Below the pieces are notes generated by a model, which saw nothing but the letters and a program-made list of their open reading frames with translations, ran no database searches and was not told the DNA's origin. Both the position numbers and the translations under genes were made by a program. A DNA stretch of 64,000 nt, taken from positions 2,418,001 to 2,482,000 of the forward strand of contig CP084611.1 of the NCBI GenBank assembly GCA_025917655.1, read 5' to 3'. Every line of letters starts with the position of its first letter. The first letter of the stretch is position 1. The DNA comes from Chlorella sorokiniana (taxonomy: Eukaryota; Chlorophyta; Trebouxiophyceae; Chlorellales; Chlorellaceae). Shown one piece after another: positions 32,543 through 44,301 of this stretch.

Positions 32543-33554
32543 TCAATATGAGCAAACGCCATTGATGGGGCCGCGAATGCGCCGGGCTAGCTGCATGTCT
32601 TTGGGCACTGCAGGCAAGACAAGCATTGCCGGGCGAGTTAGTTCTACCTTGAATTCCCACGTACAGCAGCTGGCTAGCATGGCCGCCAGTCAAGCTCGCA
32701 AGTTGCAGCAGCCACTCACTGATGGTGACCCGCTTGGCATGGATGGCGCACAGGTTGCAGTCCTCCAGCAGCTGCGGCGGGGGGTGAGGTGAAGGTCGAC
32801 GCCCAAACTCATGGAGGCGCAGGCAGCGCGCCTCCCCTGGCTACACTCACATGCACAATGAAGTCTTCCGTGGCCTCCTGCAGCGCCAGCAGTCCTTCAA
32901 CTGTCCAGCGGAACGGCTCTGGGGCCACGTTGTTGGTGATCTCACGTGCCTACAGGCAAAAGGGGAGCAGCTCCCTGTTGCGAGGCCGACGGAGATAACT
33001 CGACCTGAGCTTGGTGGACGCAGCTCTGCTTCTGATCCAGCAACCCTTCCTTTCACCCAGCGCTGCACGGTTGCGTCCAACACGCACCAGGCGCGCAAAG
33101 GGCATTTTGCGAATCAGCAAGCTGGTGCTGCGCTGGTACTTGCGAATCTCCCGTAGCGCTACAGTTCCAGGCCGAAAGCGATGAGGCTTTCCTGCAGCAG
33201 TCAACATTGGCGACGCTTGGCCCTTGAGACATTGAGCCTTGCCGAGCTGGAAGGGTGCTGCAGGTTTGCCGCAAGCAGTTTGCCACTCAACACTGGGCGG
33301 TGAGGGCTGTGGCAACAACGGCGGTGACCCACTTGCTGCCGCTGCCTTTGCTGCCGCCGCCTTCGTCTTCATCGGTGACTTGCCCTTGCCAACGGGCGCC
33401 TTCCCTGCCGTCCGCTTGGACGGGCTCTGCACAGAAAGAGATCGGGTCGGCCAAACGGTGACCAGGCTTGGTTTATGCACAACGCGAGCATCGTTTTGAT
33501 ATCAACGGGCGCCTTTCCGGCACTTACCGGCTGCTTCTGCTTGGTTCTCGCCAT
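32543..33554 (-). CDS. CENH3: Centromeric histone H3 variant (CENH3/CENP-A)
   Basis: Six GT-AG exons (33528-33554, 33333-33426, 33088-33191, 32851-32949, 32720-32771, 32543-32607) join in frame to 441 nt, 146 residues. The tail starts '[20 protein letters not shown]', keeping H3 residues 1-6 but then diverging. The histone fold reads '[20 protein letters not shown]', '[18 protein letters not shown]', '[20 protein letters not shown]', '[20 protein letters not shown]', '[19 protein letters not shown]', then a short unique end 'PINGVCSY'. Loop 1 is one residue longer than in canonical H3 and has the Trp typical of plant CENH3 ('RWT'). The divergent tail, long loop 1 and single introned locus support CENH3, the histone that marks centromeres and seats the kinetochore. 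A less specialised H3 variant is the main alternative. Confidence 0.88.
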
Positions 33555-33825
33555 GGTTGGGCGGCAGCTGTCAGTGGCGCAGCTCCTTCTGCGCTCCGCT
33601 GCGCCACTCGTACGTGTTAGTATGCGGGTATCTGGGTGCTGGAAAGGCTCAGCGGCGAGGTGTACCATGCCTCGTACTGCAGAAGGGGCGGCGCCCTGAA
33701 GCGGTGGCACCGACCCCCAGCAGTCCCGCCTCAAAGGGCTTCAGGTACGGCCCTTGCCTGCCCTGTGTCTGAAATGGTTGGCTAATGGTTGGGTATCTGG
33801 TTGGTGCATGGAATGGCTGCTGCAG
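33555..33825. promoter_or_regulatory. CENH3 upstream region
   Basis: About 270 bp between the CENH3 start and the stop of the next gene on the same strand. It must hold the CENH3 promoter and the NAT9-like 3' end. No motif can be named. Confidence 0.35.
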
Positions 33826-35069
<1,244 letters not shown>

Positions 35070-36190
35070 CTAAGGCACAGTAGTCCGTCTGAAGCTGTGC
35101 CTGACACCAGGCAGCAGCGCTGTGTCAGCCTTCAGCGGCGCCATGCGCACGGAGCTGCTGCCCTTCCAGCTGCCCTGTAAGCAGCGCCTGCAGCACACGC
35201 GGGTCCACCACCTCTCCGTACCGCACCGACAGGAAGTACTGGCGGTCGCCCTCCACATCAATCGGCAGCAGTGGTTCCCGCAGCGCAGCTCGCAGGGCGT
35301 GTTCCGGCATGTGCTGCAGCGGCGGAACCAGCGCCTGCAACGGCACGTCGTTGTCCTGCAAGTGCCACGCAGTTCAAAGGGAAAAATGAGCAAGCAAGGC
35401 AGAAGGGTGGACCAACAACAAAGTTTAGACCACCGGGCACAGCCACCCCAGCCCCCAACAGTTGTGTTCCCCCTTTCCCTGTCGAGCCCTGCAGCCCACC
35501 TCGCGATTGCCCCAAAAGTCCAGCACGCTAATGCGCAGGCGGGGTGGTTGCTCTGGCTGATGGGGGAACAGCAGCGCCAGCTCGCCCACGTACCGCCGCG
35601 AGTAGTACCACAGCGCCGATGACGCCGCCCCAGCGCCCACAACAAGCGCTGACGCCATCACGACCTGCGTGCCCGCCACGCTGCCAGTCGCCAGGAAAGT
35701 GTTGATGGGCACTGCCAGCGCTGCGATGCCCGCCAGTTGGAAGACTTTCATCCTGAGGCGGTGCAGGTGACGGGGGCGAAGGGTGCTGAGGGTGCCACAT
35801 GATGAGGTGGCTGCCTAGCAGTGTGCATTCTTGGGCAGTGACCCACCTAACCAGGAGCCTTGCCATCTGCATTCCTCTGCCCTTGTACAGAATCTGCTTG
35901 CCTGCAGGGTTCAAGCTTTGCTCGCCAGGCGTAGCGCTGGGCACGTCGGCCGCACTGGCGGCGACAGAGGCGCTGTGCAGGCCCTTCCATCCGCACATGC
36001 CGGCCGCTGCTACATGAGCATTGCATTTAAAAGAGTCTTGCGAGGGTAATGCAAGGCCGCCTACGTCGGGCAGGGCTGAGCAGGCTGAGGTTGTCTGCCC
36101 CAGGCGGTCAGCACCGCTTGCCAGCGTTATGATTGCATGAGAGTCTCTGAGTTGCAGTAGGTTGGCGGCTACGGCCCTAGTTCGTAGCAT
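35070..36190 (-). CDS. TMEM186/TMEM70-family-like mitochondrial membrane protein
   Basis: The ATG at 36190 opens 'MLRTRAVAANLLQLRD', an Arg/Leu presequence-like start. After a variable region come 'QILYKGRGMQMARLLVR' and, across a GT-AG intron, 'MKVFQLAGIAALAVPINTF' and 'VVMASALVVGAGAASSALWY', two membrane spans forming a hairpin, then 'YSRRYVGELALL' and 'LRISVLDFWGNRE'. A 'LYKG...LK-FQ' box followed by a two-helix hairpin is the pattern of the TMEM186/TMEM70/TMEM223 family of inner-membrane assembly factors for complex I or ATP synthase. The final exon encodes 'DNDVPLQALVPPLQHMP' and 'DRQYFLSVRYGEVVDPRVLQ'. Its reading stops at 35125; after a possible frame slip it would run to 35070. Family membership is inferred from the pattern only. 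Confidence 0.6.
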
Positions 36191-36425
36191 AAACCCAGGG
36201 TTCTGATCGGACGCAGTTCGTTCTTGTTGTGGTGTGCTCGAATAGCGGCAGAGGGCGCGCTTTGATACAGATAATAGGACTTCGACACGATTTTAGGGGT
36301 GTGTGCATGCGGTATGCCGTTAGTGCCATTGCCACCAGCGCTGTACCTCGCCGCCCGTGCCACTGCCACACGCTGTACGTCGCCGACACGGGTTACAAGC
36401 TAGTGTACAGGCCAGGCAGGTGTGC
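36191..36425. promoter_or_regulatory. TMEM186-like upstream region
   Basis: 235 bp between the TMEM186-like start and the HslU stop on the same strand. AT-richer than the exons; no named element. Confidence 0.35.
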
Positions 36426-39400
36426 TCACAACACGTATCTGGACAGGTCCTGCTTCTTCAGCAGGTCCCCAATGCGCTCCAGCACGTCCTCCTTGTCAAT
36501 GACAATGTTCACTTGGCTGGCGCTTTCCTTGGCCTGCAGACAAGCAGGCGACATGAGTATGGCAGGAGCAATCAGCACGAGTAAGCCACATGGAAGGGAT
36601 GGAAGAGGAGAACAGCAACCCACCCTCTCCGGCGCCTCGAAGGAAACATCCTCCAGGATGCGCTCCAGGATGGTGTGCAGCCTGCGCGCCCGATGTTGTC
36701 CACCGACGTGTTGACCTCCTCCGCCACCCGCGCAATCTCGCGGATCGCGGCGTCTGCAGCGGCAGCAGGCGCAGCGTGGGGCATCGGCTGGATGTCCAGG
36801 CCTACGTGCTGCCCAGGATGTGCCGCTTGGAGACCAAGCCATGTGCCCGGGTGCGGGCCCCTGGGGCGCCTCAGGCCACGCCCCACACACGCCCCACCCG
36901 TGAAGATGAGCTCCACGTTTTCCGTGCTCATCAGCGCCTGCTGCTGCTTGATCATGCTGTGCTCTGGCTCAGTCAGGATGCGGTGGAAGTCGTCGGCGCT
37001 GCGGTGCACGGGGCGGCACAACGGGCGGCGCAAGGCTCAGGCCCAGGCAGAGCAGCAGAGCGCCCATGGGCGCGCTTCGAGGTGGCAACCCTGAGCGCCT
37101 GCCATGGCGGTGGGGCACTGCCCATGCCTTGGCCCCCAGCACTGCCCCCTGCCAGGTGTGGGTCGCTCACGTGAGGCCCTTGAGCTCCACGCGGATAGGC
37201 AGGCGCCCCTGCAGCTCCGCCATCATGTCGGAGGGCTTGCAGGAGTGGAAGGCGCCGGAGCAGATGAACAGGATGTGGTCGGTGTTGACGTTGCCGTGGC
37301 GGGTGCTCACAGTGGAGCCTGTGTGTGTTGTGTGTGTGTATGGGTGGGGGTGGAGGGGGGCACAGCAGGTTGTTGGGACACGTTGCAGTCAATGGGCAGC
37401 TGCCTTGCCGACGCCAGCGCGGTCCTAGAACAGGGAGCAGCCCTGCGGGGACAGCGCTGATCCCCTGCACCCACAGCCTCGCATACCGCCCACCGCCTCA
37501 CCCTCGATGATGGGCAGCAGGTCGCGTTGCACGCCCTCTGCGCTGGCATCGCCGCCGTAGCGATGCTCCGAGCTGGTCACGATCTTGTCGATTTCGTCGA
37601 TGAAAACAATGCCTGGCCAGCGCGGTTTGGGGGGGAGGGGGGCGGGGGCTGAGGACAGGTGCTCACCGGCATGAAAGCCTGGGCTCAGTTGTTGGTTGCG
37701 GGGAGGCTGGTGGAGGACAGCGCAGCATTCAAGGTACGTCCGCTCCTCACCATCCTGCTCCACCGCCTGTATTGCCTCACGCGTCACCGACTCAGAGTTG
37801 ACGTACTTCTCCGCCTCCTGCTCCTCCAGCAGCGGGCGTGCCTCGCTCACCTGGGGGCGGGGGGGGACACGGAGGGGGCTGTCTGGTCGCCACGCGCCGT
37901 GTGGTAGAGAGCAGACCAGGCAGCGAGGAGGGGAGGCTATCCAGCAACAGAGGCAAACTGCCTGTGCATGCCTCAGCATGCCACATCGGTCAGCCACGGC
38001 GAGCCGGCGCTCGCCAGGCGCACACCCCACCCACCCACACCCTTTGCCGCAGAAAACATGGACACCTTCATCCTGCGCTTCTCCCCGCGGCCGCGGCCCC
38101 CGCTGAACAGCCTGTCCACGCGCTGCACCATCTCCTGCATGGTGCTGTCGCCGGGCTCCACCCGCCCCCAGCACGCGTGAGGAGGGCGAGGAGGGCGGCA
38201 CCTCCAGCTCCACGCTGCGCTCATCCAGCTCGCCCTCCCTGTGTGTGTGTGTGGTTTGATGTAGGGCAGGGTGAGCGCGAGCGTCCAAGTTCCACCCTGC
38301 ATGCATCGCTGTGCAGGGGCGCTGCGCCAAGCTGTGCTGCCCCACACACCTGTACAGCTCGCGGAATGACTGGCGCGTCACCTCGCTGGCCTCCCCTCCC
38401 AGCAGCGCCCCCAAGATGCGCTCCTCCACCGCCGCGTCAATCTGCGCCTTCATCTGCTGGCGCAGCCGCTGCGGGGAGCAACAGGGGGACAAGGGGTGGC
38501 TGGCGGGCACGGGCACGGCAGGGCCCTGCTGGCGACACCCTGCTGCACGCCGCCAGCCGGCGAGGTGTGTGCGCTGAACTGAGGCAGCTAGCCTGTCTTG
38601 CACAGCATACTGACCTGCCGCATCATTATGATTGCATTATCAACCAGCTGCAAGGGGAACAGAAGGTTGGGGGCAGGCAATTGCGTCAGCATCAGCTGCG
38701 AGACGGCGCCGCGCTGGCAGTGTACGCAGCGAGAAGCGGGCAGGGCAGCACAGCCATGTCACAGCGGTGCATCAACGGACGCTCTTCCTGCCAGTGCCCC
38801 CCACCCCCCGCGTGCGCACGTCTCGAATGATTTGGTCCACGTCTCGCCCGTGGAAGCCGACCTCGGTGAACTTGGTGGCCTCCACCTTGACAAAGGGGGC
38901 GTTGGCCAGCCTGGCCAGACGGCGCGCAATCTCGGTTTTGCCGCACCCCGTGGGCCCAATCATCAGCAGGTTCTTGGGGTGGATCTCCTCCTGCAGGAGG
39001 GAGCCCAGAGCAGTGGAGCTGGCGCTGGCGGGGACCCATCCATCGGCAGCTGCGTGGGGGCCCATCCAGCGGCAGCTGCGCTCCGTCGGCTGTAACCAGC
39101 TGCCCTCCCACGCCAGGCCCCCACGCTTCCCGCAGTCTGCAGGCAGGCAGCTGGGCCAGAGAAGATGCTGACCCCCGCCGCCCCGCCCCCGCTCACCCGG
39201 AGCGGGCTGGGGACCTTGTGGCGTCGCCAGCGGTTGCGCAGCGCGTTGGCCACTGCACGTTTGGCTGCGCTTTGCCCCACGATGTAGCGGTCTAGCATCT
39301 CCACCACCTGCCGGGAGTCAGCTCCTCTGGCCCCAGCTCGCTCTCCTCCCAGCTCGCATGCGGCACAGGCTCCGGCTCGCCGCCGCCGCCGCCAGCGACT

Positions 39401-39568
39401 GGAACTGGCGCACGCAGGCTGGCAGGATGGTGCGCCCAGCAGCCAGCAGCTGGGGCGCATCGCTCGCAAGGGCAGTGCTGCTGATGGCGGCCTGCTGCAC
39501 TGCAGAGCTTGCCTGCAGAGGAAAAAGCCCACAGAGGAGGTCAGCAGCGGCGGCGACGACCGAGCCAT
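36426..39568 (-). CDS. HslU: HslU (ClpY) ATPase subunit of the HslVU protease, mitochondrial
   Basis: HslU is the AAA+ unfoldase that feeds the HslV peptidase. The ATG at 39568 starts '[18 protein letters not shown]' and a Ser/Arg-rich, acid-free stretch, a good mitochondrial presequence, in frame with the conserved core. The core reads '[20 protein letters not shown]', Walker A '[19 protein letters not shown]', '[20 protein letters not shown]', the intermediate domain, Walker B '[11 protein letters not shown]', '[12 protein letters not shown]', '[20 protein letters not shown]', '[12 protein letters not shown]', sensor 2 '[20 protein letters not shown]' and the C-terminal 'QDLSRYVL' that docks into HslV. 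About ten GT-AG introns. The gene is of bacterial (alpha-proteobacterial) descent. No HslV gene is in the window. Confidence 0.95.
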
Positions 39569-40232
39569 CCCCAACACTTGGCGCCCAAAGGGTTGACCCA
39601 GCAGTCTTCACGGTTTCCTCGAGTCTGTCAAACGATTAGAAACCCACCAACAGTCTGCAAAGGTGCCGTGACATGCTGGAGCGCCCAGGCTGGGCTTGCC
39701 AAACCCCTGACGTTCGACACCAATGATCTGAGCAGGGGATTAGATACCGAACATAACCCCGGCAGGGCGAGCACTGTGGTGGCTTGCACAGGGAAACACA
39801 GCAAACCGGTCTAGGTCGATCCCTTGTTTGCAGCGATTACTGGACAGCAACCGGATTCCTTAAAGTTGCTTTAGTCGCGCTCATTCACCTTGTTGACATG
39901 ACGTGGACGAAGACTTGTTCAACCTTTCGATGGGGCCCTTCTCCCACATCTGCTGATTCCGATAGCTCAGGGCTTTGAGACTTACTGATTGAGTGACAAT
40001 GCAACTCTCTTGTGGCACATGCAGCCCTGCCGCTAGCCGCTCAGCCACTCAGGCGGCGCAAAGGCGCGCCAATCATGCTGCATTTGGCATCCAGACAAAT
40101 GTTCAGGCGAGATAGGTCCAGCAGCTCCCGCATACTGCCCATGCATCTCTTGGCTCCCGCACAGTGGGCAGCCCAAGCTCCCTCGCGCCTCCCTCAGACT
40201 CATCGCGCGTCGCAAAACTTCCTGTGCTGGCC
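39569..40232. promoter_or_regulatory. Divergent promoter region, HslU / RsfS
   Basis: About 660 bp between two organelle-protein genes in head-to-head orientation, clearly AT-richer than the exons. No further gene is seen. Confidence 0.4.
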
Positions 40233-41053
40233 ATGCAGGGTAGTATGAGCCACAGGCAGCAGACAGCAGGCAGCAGCCCGCAGCAGCGGCGATGTGCAGC
40301 GGCAGCCCTCGAGCAGGAGGTTTCAGGCAGCGCTGAGCCATCAGTGGCGCCCTCTACCTCTTACAGCAGCGAACCTGACGAGCAAGCGGACAGCGACAGC
40401 CGGAACTTTGCGCTGTCAATGGCAAAGGTGGGTGGTCGGTGGTTGAGGCCGCAGTGTTGGGCAGATTGGCGGGCGCACGGTGCCCGCTTGCCCTCCGGAG
40501 GTGGGCCGCCTGTCCACCGTGCGCGCCCTGTGTGGCTGCAGATTGCATGGGAGACCAAGTGCGAGGACATCCTGGTGCTGCACGTGGAGCCGGTGGTGTA
40601 CTGGTGCCGCTACATGCTGCTGTGCACAGTGTTCAGCCGTCCCCAGCTCAACGCAGTGCTGGGCAAGATGACCAAGGAGGCAGAGGGGGCACACGATCGA
40701 CGCCTGAGCCAAAATCCGCAGGCGGGGTGCGCACAAGGGGCGAAGGGGGGGGGGGGGCGCCAGTGGCGGCATCGGCAGCAGCGGCATGCTTGCGCACACG
40801 AGGGCCCTCGATTCCTTCAGCAAGTCCAACCTGGCGGTGCCCACACACGTCCTGCCCCCCTCCCCCATCCTTCTCCAGTCCCGGCGGCTGGGAGCTGCTG
40901 GACTACGGCGACGTCGTGGTGCACGTGATGACGGCGCAGCAGCGCGAGTACTACGACCTCGAGTCGTTCTACGGCGCGGCGCAGGAGGTGGGGCTGCCCT
41001 TTGACGCGGGCGCGGCAGCCAGCGACGTGGACACCTGGTCCAAGAAGATGTGA
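40233..41053 (+). CDS. RsfS: Ribosomal silencing factor RsfS / Iojap-like protein, organellar
   Basis: RsfS binds protein uL14 of bacterial-type ribosomes and blocks subunit joining. Exon 1 (40233-40427) encodes a Ser/Gln/Arg-rich transit region and ends 'NFALSMAK'; exon 2 (from 40542) begins 'IAWETKCEDILVLHVEPVVY', the family's opening strand. 'VFSRPQLNAVLGKMTKEA' and, in the last exon, 'GGWELLDYGDVVVHVMT' and 'REYYDLESFYG' follow; 'W-LLDYGDVVVHV' is diagnostic. The protein ends 'DVDTWSKKM'. The start chosen is the first ATG in frame; longer versions would need another exon. Chloroplast or mitochondrial location cannot be separated from sequence alone. Confidence 0.88.
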
Positions 41054-41194
41054 GGGGGCTGCAGGGGCATGCGCGCCCCCCGCCCCACTCGGGCACACTC
41101 GCGCTCACACGCCATCCTTGCAAGCCGCACAGAGTGGCTTACCATGAGTTTTGCTTCGTTCGGCGCTGCTAGTCAAACTTGCTAGTCAAACTTG

Positions 41195-41725
41195 TTACAC
41201 GGTGCAATCGCAGCTGGGAGCCAGGCGGCTGCAGAGCGGGTGTGGGTCAGGGGAGGGGAAGTGGGTGTTGATGGTGGCAGCCAGCTGGGCTCGCTCCAGC
41301 TCCGCCAGCCCGCCTGCGTGCAGCACCCAGGTGGCATCCACGCGGTCGCTGTGCACATGCGCGTCCAGCGCCACCACGCCCGCGTTGGCCTCGCGACAGA
41401 AGGCCGACAGATGGTCCACCACACTGGCAGCGGCGCTGCGGAACCACCATCCGCTGCCCAGGGCTGCGCTCCGGCACGGCTCCGCGCCCTGGCTGGGCGA
41501 CGGCAGACCCTGCCAGCGCTTGGCTGGCGGCTCCGCCTGCCGCCAGCTGAAGCGCAGAAGCAGGTGCTGCGCCTTCTTGTGCGCATGCAGCACCCCAGCC
41601 ACGGGCTGCAGCGACTCCTCCCGCATGCGCTGCATATCCCCGGCAAACAGCTGCAGAGGCTCAAGCCGCATGAAGCGGTGCGCTTTGTCGCTGCTGGCAG
41701 CGGGCGGCGCGCGAAACGGACTCAT
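41195..41725 (-). CDS. Unknown reading frame downstream of BUD23 (distal)
   Basis: I do not recognise this 176-codon frame. It starts with an ATG that overlaps the stop of the preceding frame in the sequence ATGA (41722-41725). It reads 'DKAHRFMRLEPLQLFAGDMQ', 'GVLHAHKKAQHLLLRFSWRQ' and 'AFCREANAGVVALDAHVHSD', which look like a folded domain, and ends tail-to-tail with RsfS, 141 bp away. It may be the C-terminal half of one protein with the proximal frame: the overlap sits beside a CCCC run, and one more C would fuse them. Confidence 0.5.
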   Translation of the reverse strand: MSPFRAPPAASSDKAHRFMRLEPLQLFAGDMQRMREESLQPVAGVLHAHKKAQHLLLRFSWRQAEPPAKRWQGLPSPSQGAEPCRSAALGSGWWFRSAAASVVDHLSAFCREANAGVVALDAHVHSDRVDATWVLHAGGLAELERAQLAATINTHFPSPDPHPLCSRLAPSCDCTV

Positions 41726-42243
41726 CGGGGCTTGGAGCAGTGCAGCAGCGCATCGTCCGCATTGGCTGCTTTGATTGTTGCAGCGTGCGTCGCACAGCCG
41801 CCGCCTGCTGCAGGACCCACGAGTTGCTGCACAATTGCTGTGGCGCACGGCATGAGGCTTTGCCACTGAGCGGGGTCGGACCCTGCTGCTTCTGATGGTG
41901 CTTCTGATGGCGTGTCTGTGCAAGGGCTGCCATTAATGTGGCTGCTGAGAACCTCGCTGCTTGCCGTGAGCTGCACGAAGATGGCGCCACCACACGGCTG
42001 CAGCGCCAGCTGGCTGACCTCCACCTCCGCTTGCAAGACGCACCTGCTGCCGTTGGACGCAGCTGCACTGTCGCAGGGATCCTCCCCTGCTGCGCCATCT
42101 GCCATGCCTGCCGACAGCCTCTCGGCACGGCGCATCACCCGCAGGGCATGCTTGCCCTGAGCGGCATGCTCTTGCTGCAGGCGTGCAGCGCTTGCCAGCA
42201 AGCCCTCATCCAGGTGCTGATGCCCCTCTTGGCACAAGCGCAT
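41722..42243 (-). CDS. Unknown reading frame downstream of BUD23 (proximal)
   Basis: I do not recognise this 173-codon frame. Its ATG (42241-42243) lies five bases after the BUD23 stop (42249-42251). It reads 'MRLCQEGHQHLDEGLLASAA', 'RLQQEHAAQGKHALRVMRRA', 'VLQAEVEVSQLALQPCGGAI' and ends 'DALLHCSKPR'. The frame stays open upstream into the last BUD23 exon, so a single missing base in a C run there (about 42340) could also make it a C-terminal extension of BUD23. Whether it is a second cistron or an extension cannot be settled from the sequence. Confidence 0.5.
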   Translation of the reverse strand: MRLCQEGHQHLDEGLLASAARLQQEHAAQGKHALRVMRRAERLSAGMADGAAGEDPCDSAAASNGSRCVLQAEVEVSQLALQPCGGAIFVQLTASSEVLSSHINGSPCTDTPSEAPSEAAGSDPAQWQSLMPCATAIVQQLVGPAAGGGCATHAATIKAANADDALLHCSKPR

Positions 42244-42248
42244 CCATC

Positions 42249-43261
42249 TCAACACGCAGCTGCCGGCCTTGGGCCACGCAAGGTTGCAGTGGTGGGCGGA
42301 GAGGTGGGCGCCCTGGATGCCGGCGTCGTTGTTCGGGGGCGCCGCACAAGCACAAAGTACCTGCAGGAATAAAGGCACACGCAACGGTTCAACAGCATGC
42401 ACAAGGTGCGGCGCAGCTTCTGGTGCAGACTGTATCCTGCCAGGCCTCTTGCCTACTTCTTTGCGGGAGTGGCATGCGGGTAAGACACAAAGAGGCCGGC
42501 GTCCAGGCCACAGCGCTGCGCCCCAGCCAACAGCTGCTGCGCTTGGTGGTCGTCTGCGCAGCCATTGAGGGTTGTGTCAAGGCGTCAAGAGCACGTAGGG
42601 AGGACCTTTTCCCTGTTTACACCTCTTGCAGCCTCACAGAGCAGCAGCCCCCACCTTCAACATAAACCTGCAGCGCCGCGCGTGCTCCATGCCTCAGCGC
42701 ACGCCGCAAGCCGCAAAACAAGCGCCGTATGCTGCGCTGCGAGTCTGAACCCGTGCACAGCCACTGCATTCGAGGCAAGAGGACTGGGGCATGAGGCCAG
42801 CAGCATGAGCAGCCCACAAGAGCCCATGTGGCGGCGCCGTGAAGCGGCAGTGGCATGCCGGCCGCTTGCCTGCACCGCGGAAATGGATATGGCGCCATCC
42901 AGGCATGAGGGCGCAGCGGCAGGCCCTGTCCGAGGTCCGCCAGCGCCAGATGGCCTGCGCACCCAGTCTGGGATGTCCCCGCGATGCGCAGCATCCGATC
43001 TGTGATGTCGAGCCCAAGCCAGGCATGCCTCGCTGCACGCCGCACTGCACAAGCGCTCAAGCCCGACCCGCAGCCCAGGTCTGCCAGTGACCATGTTGGC
43101 ACCGCTGCGCAGGCCACGGGCTGCAGGCACAGCAGGCAGATGGCCTGTGCTGCCATGTCAGCCTGGACATCGACATTCTGGGAGTGGTAGCGGGAGGCGT
43201 CGACGCCGTATAAAGCGGGGGCGGCACCACTTTTCTCTGGCCGCAGACCCTTCCGACTCAT
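42249..43261 (-). CDS. BUD23: 18S rRNA (guanine-N7)-methyltransferase BUD23
   Basis: BUD23 (WBSCR22) methylates a guanine in 18S rRNA during small-subunit maturation, as a complex with TRMT112. The start 'MSRKGLRPEKSGAAPALYG' at 43261 matches the family N terminus. The AdoMet site is 'LADLGCGSGLS', then 'WLGLDITDRML', 'LADLGQGLPLRP' and 'DGAISISAVQ'. A GC-AG intron (42764-42869) joins 'SAVQ' to 'WLCTGSDSQRSIRRLFCGL' and 'ARAALQVYVE'. The next exon ends 'GLFVSYPHATPAKK', joined by a GT-AG intron (42361-42456) to 'YFVLVRRPRTTTP' and a basic tail. Total about 240 residues, shorter at the C terminus than the human 281. A frame slip near 42900 (AW|DGAIS) is cured by one G. Confidence 0.9.
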
Positions 43262-43361
43262 GCCATTCAATTTCAAATCATCAGTATATTGCAACTGCAA
43301 TCATCTGCAACCAGCAACAAGAGTGCTCGCTGGGTGGAGGCGGCTGCCGAGCAACATAATG

Positions 43362-44156
43362 CCACCGGATTTGTTACGAGTTGAACAATTCAAAAGAGCT
43401 CTTGCCTTGACGGCCGGCACGCCAAGCACACTGCTGAACCTCGGAACCATGCCACGCCCCCTCAGGGCTGAGATTGGCTGAATACTAGTCGCTCAGTTCC
43501 ACTAAGACAGAGAATGATGGATACACGCGGGTGGTCTTGAGGGATGTTGCAGACAGGCTGGCGGCCCTAAGCGCCGCTCAGTGTCCAGTCCTGTCCACTG
43601 CTCCAGCCAGTAACGGTGTCATTGACCAGGCCCAGGCGGAGGCTCAAACAAAGAAGACTTGGAGTAGCCGCAGGGCAACATCTTGCTCTCGACAGGTGGG
43701 GCCCCTGGGGAAAAGAGCGCAACCAGGATTGCACCTTCTGCTGCCGCGCGTCGAACATCTAACTGTGTTGTCAAGCAGATCTTGGCATGTCTCATTATCG
43801 ATGATTGCCAATTTGATGAAGGCATCATGAAGCACAGGCAAAGCAAGGGTGGGTAAAGCAGGACAGCCACACGGTGACGTCGTCGAGAAGTGGCCGGGCA
43901 GGCAAGCAATGGCAGCTGGGGATCATCTCAAGCGGGTACGGTCAGGCAACAATACGAAGCGCTTAAACTGCGCCATAGTCTTTCAGACACAACTGCTGCT
44001 GCGCACGAGGCGCTCAGGCTCATCAAAGGACTTCTCGACAGGCAGGAGGGCAGTAAGGGGCGTGAGAAAAGCGGATTCCAGGTCCGGCACTGGCAATGGT
44101 TTGAGGGTGGAGAGGGCCTGGGGTGGGCTCAGAAGCCAAACACTGGGGTGAACTGA
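43362..44156 (+). CDS. Possible small spliced gene of unknown function
   Basis: Weak call. An ATG at 43362 gives a 40-residue stretch, 'MPPDLLRVEQFKRALALTAG' followed by 'TPSTLLNLGTMPRPLRAEIG'. A second protein-like stretch reads 'GYTRVVLRDVADRLAALSAA' (about 43521-43580). After a good acceptor (gtacggtcag) a helical segment 'QQYEALKLRHSLSDTTAAAH' plus 'EALRLIKGLLDRQ' appears. Together they suggest a short helical protein transcribed away from BUD23. I recognise no family and the exon joins are not proven. The rest of this 1-kb gap shows nothing. Confidence 0.3.
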
Positions 44157-44301
44157 AAGAAGTTTTCAACCATGGTGCACCCGATGAAACTCGTTGAAGG
44201 GGGCTTGAGCGCAACGCAGACTGCTCACAGGAACTGCATGTTCTGCACAAGGGCACCGCGCACGAGGATGTCAGGCCGTGCATTCGGTTTGAGAACACCC
44301 A

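Noticed and set aside
41722-41725. ATGA stop-start overlap as proof of a bacterial-style operon or bacterial contamination
   Set aside because: The flanking BUD23 has spliceosomal introns, so the DNA is eukaryotic; the overlap may itself be a homopolymer error.
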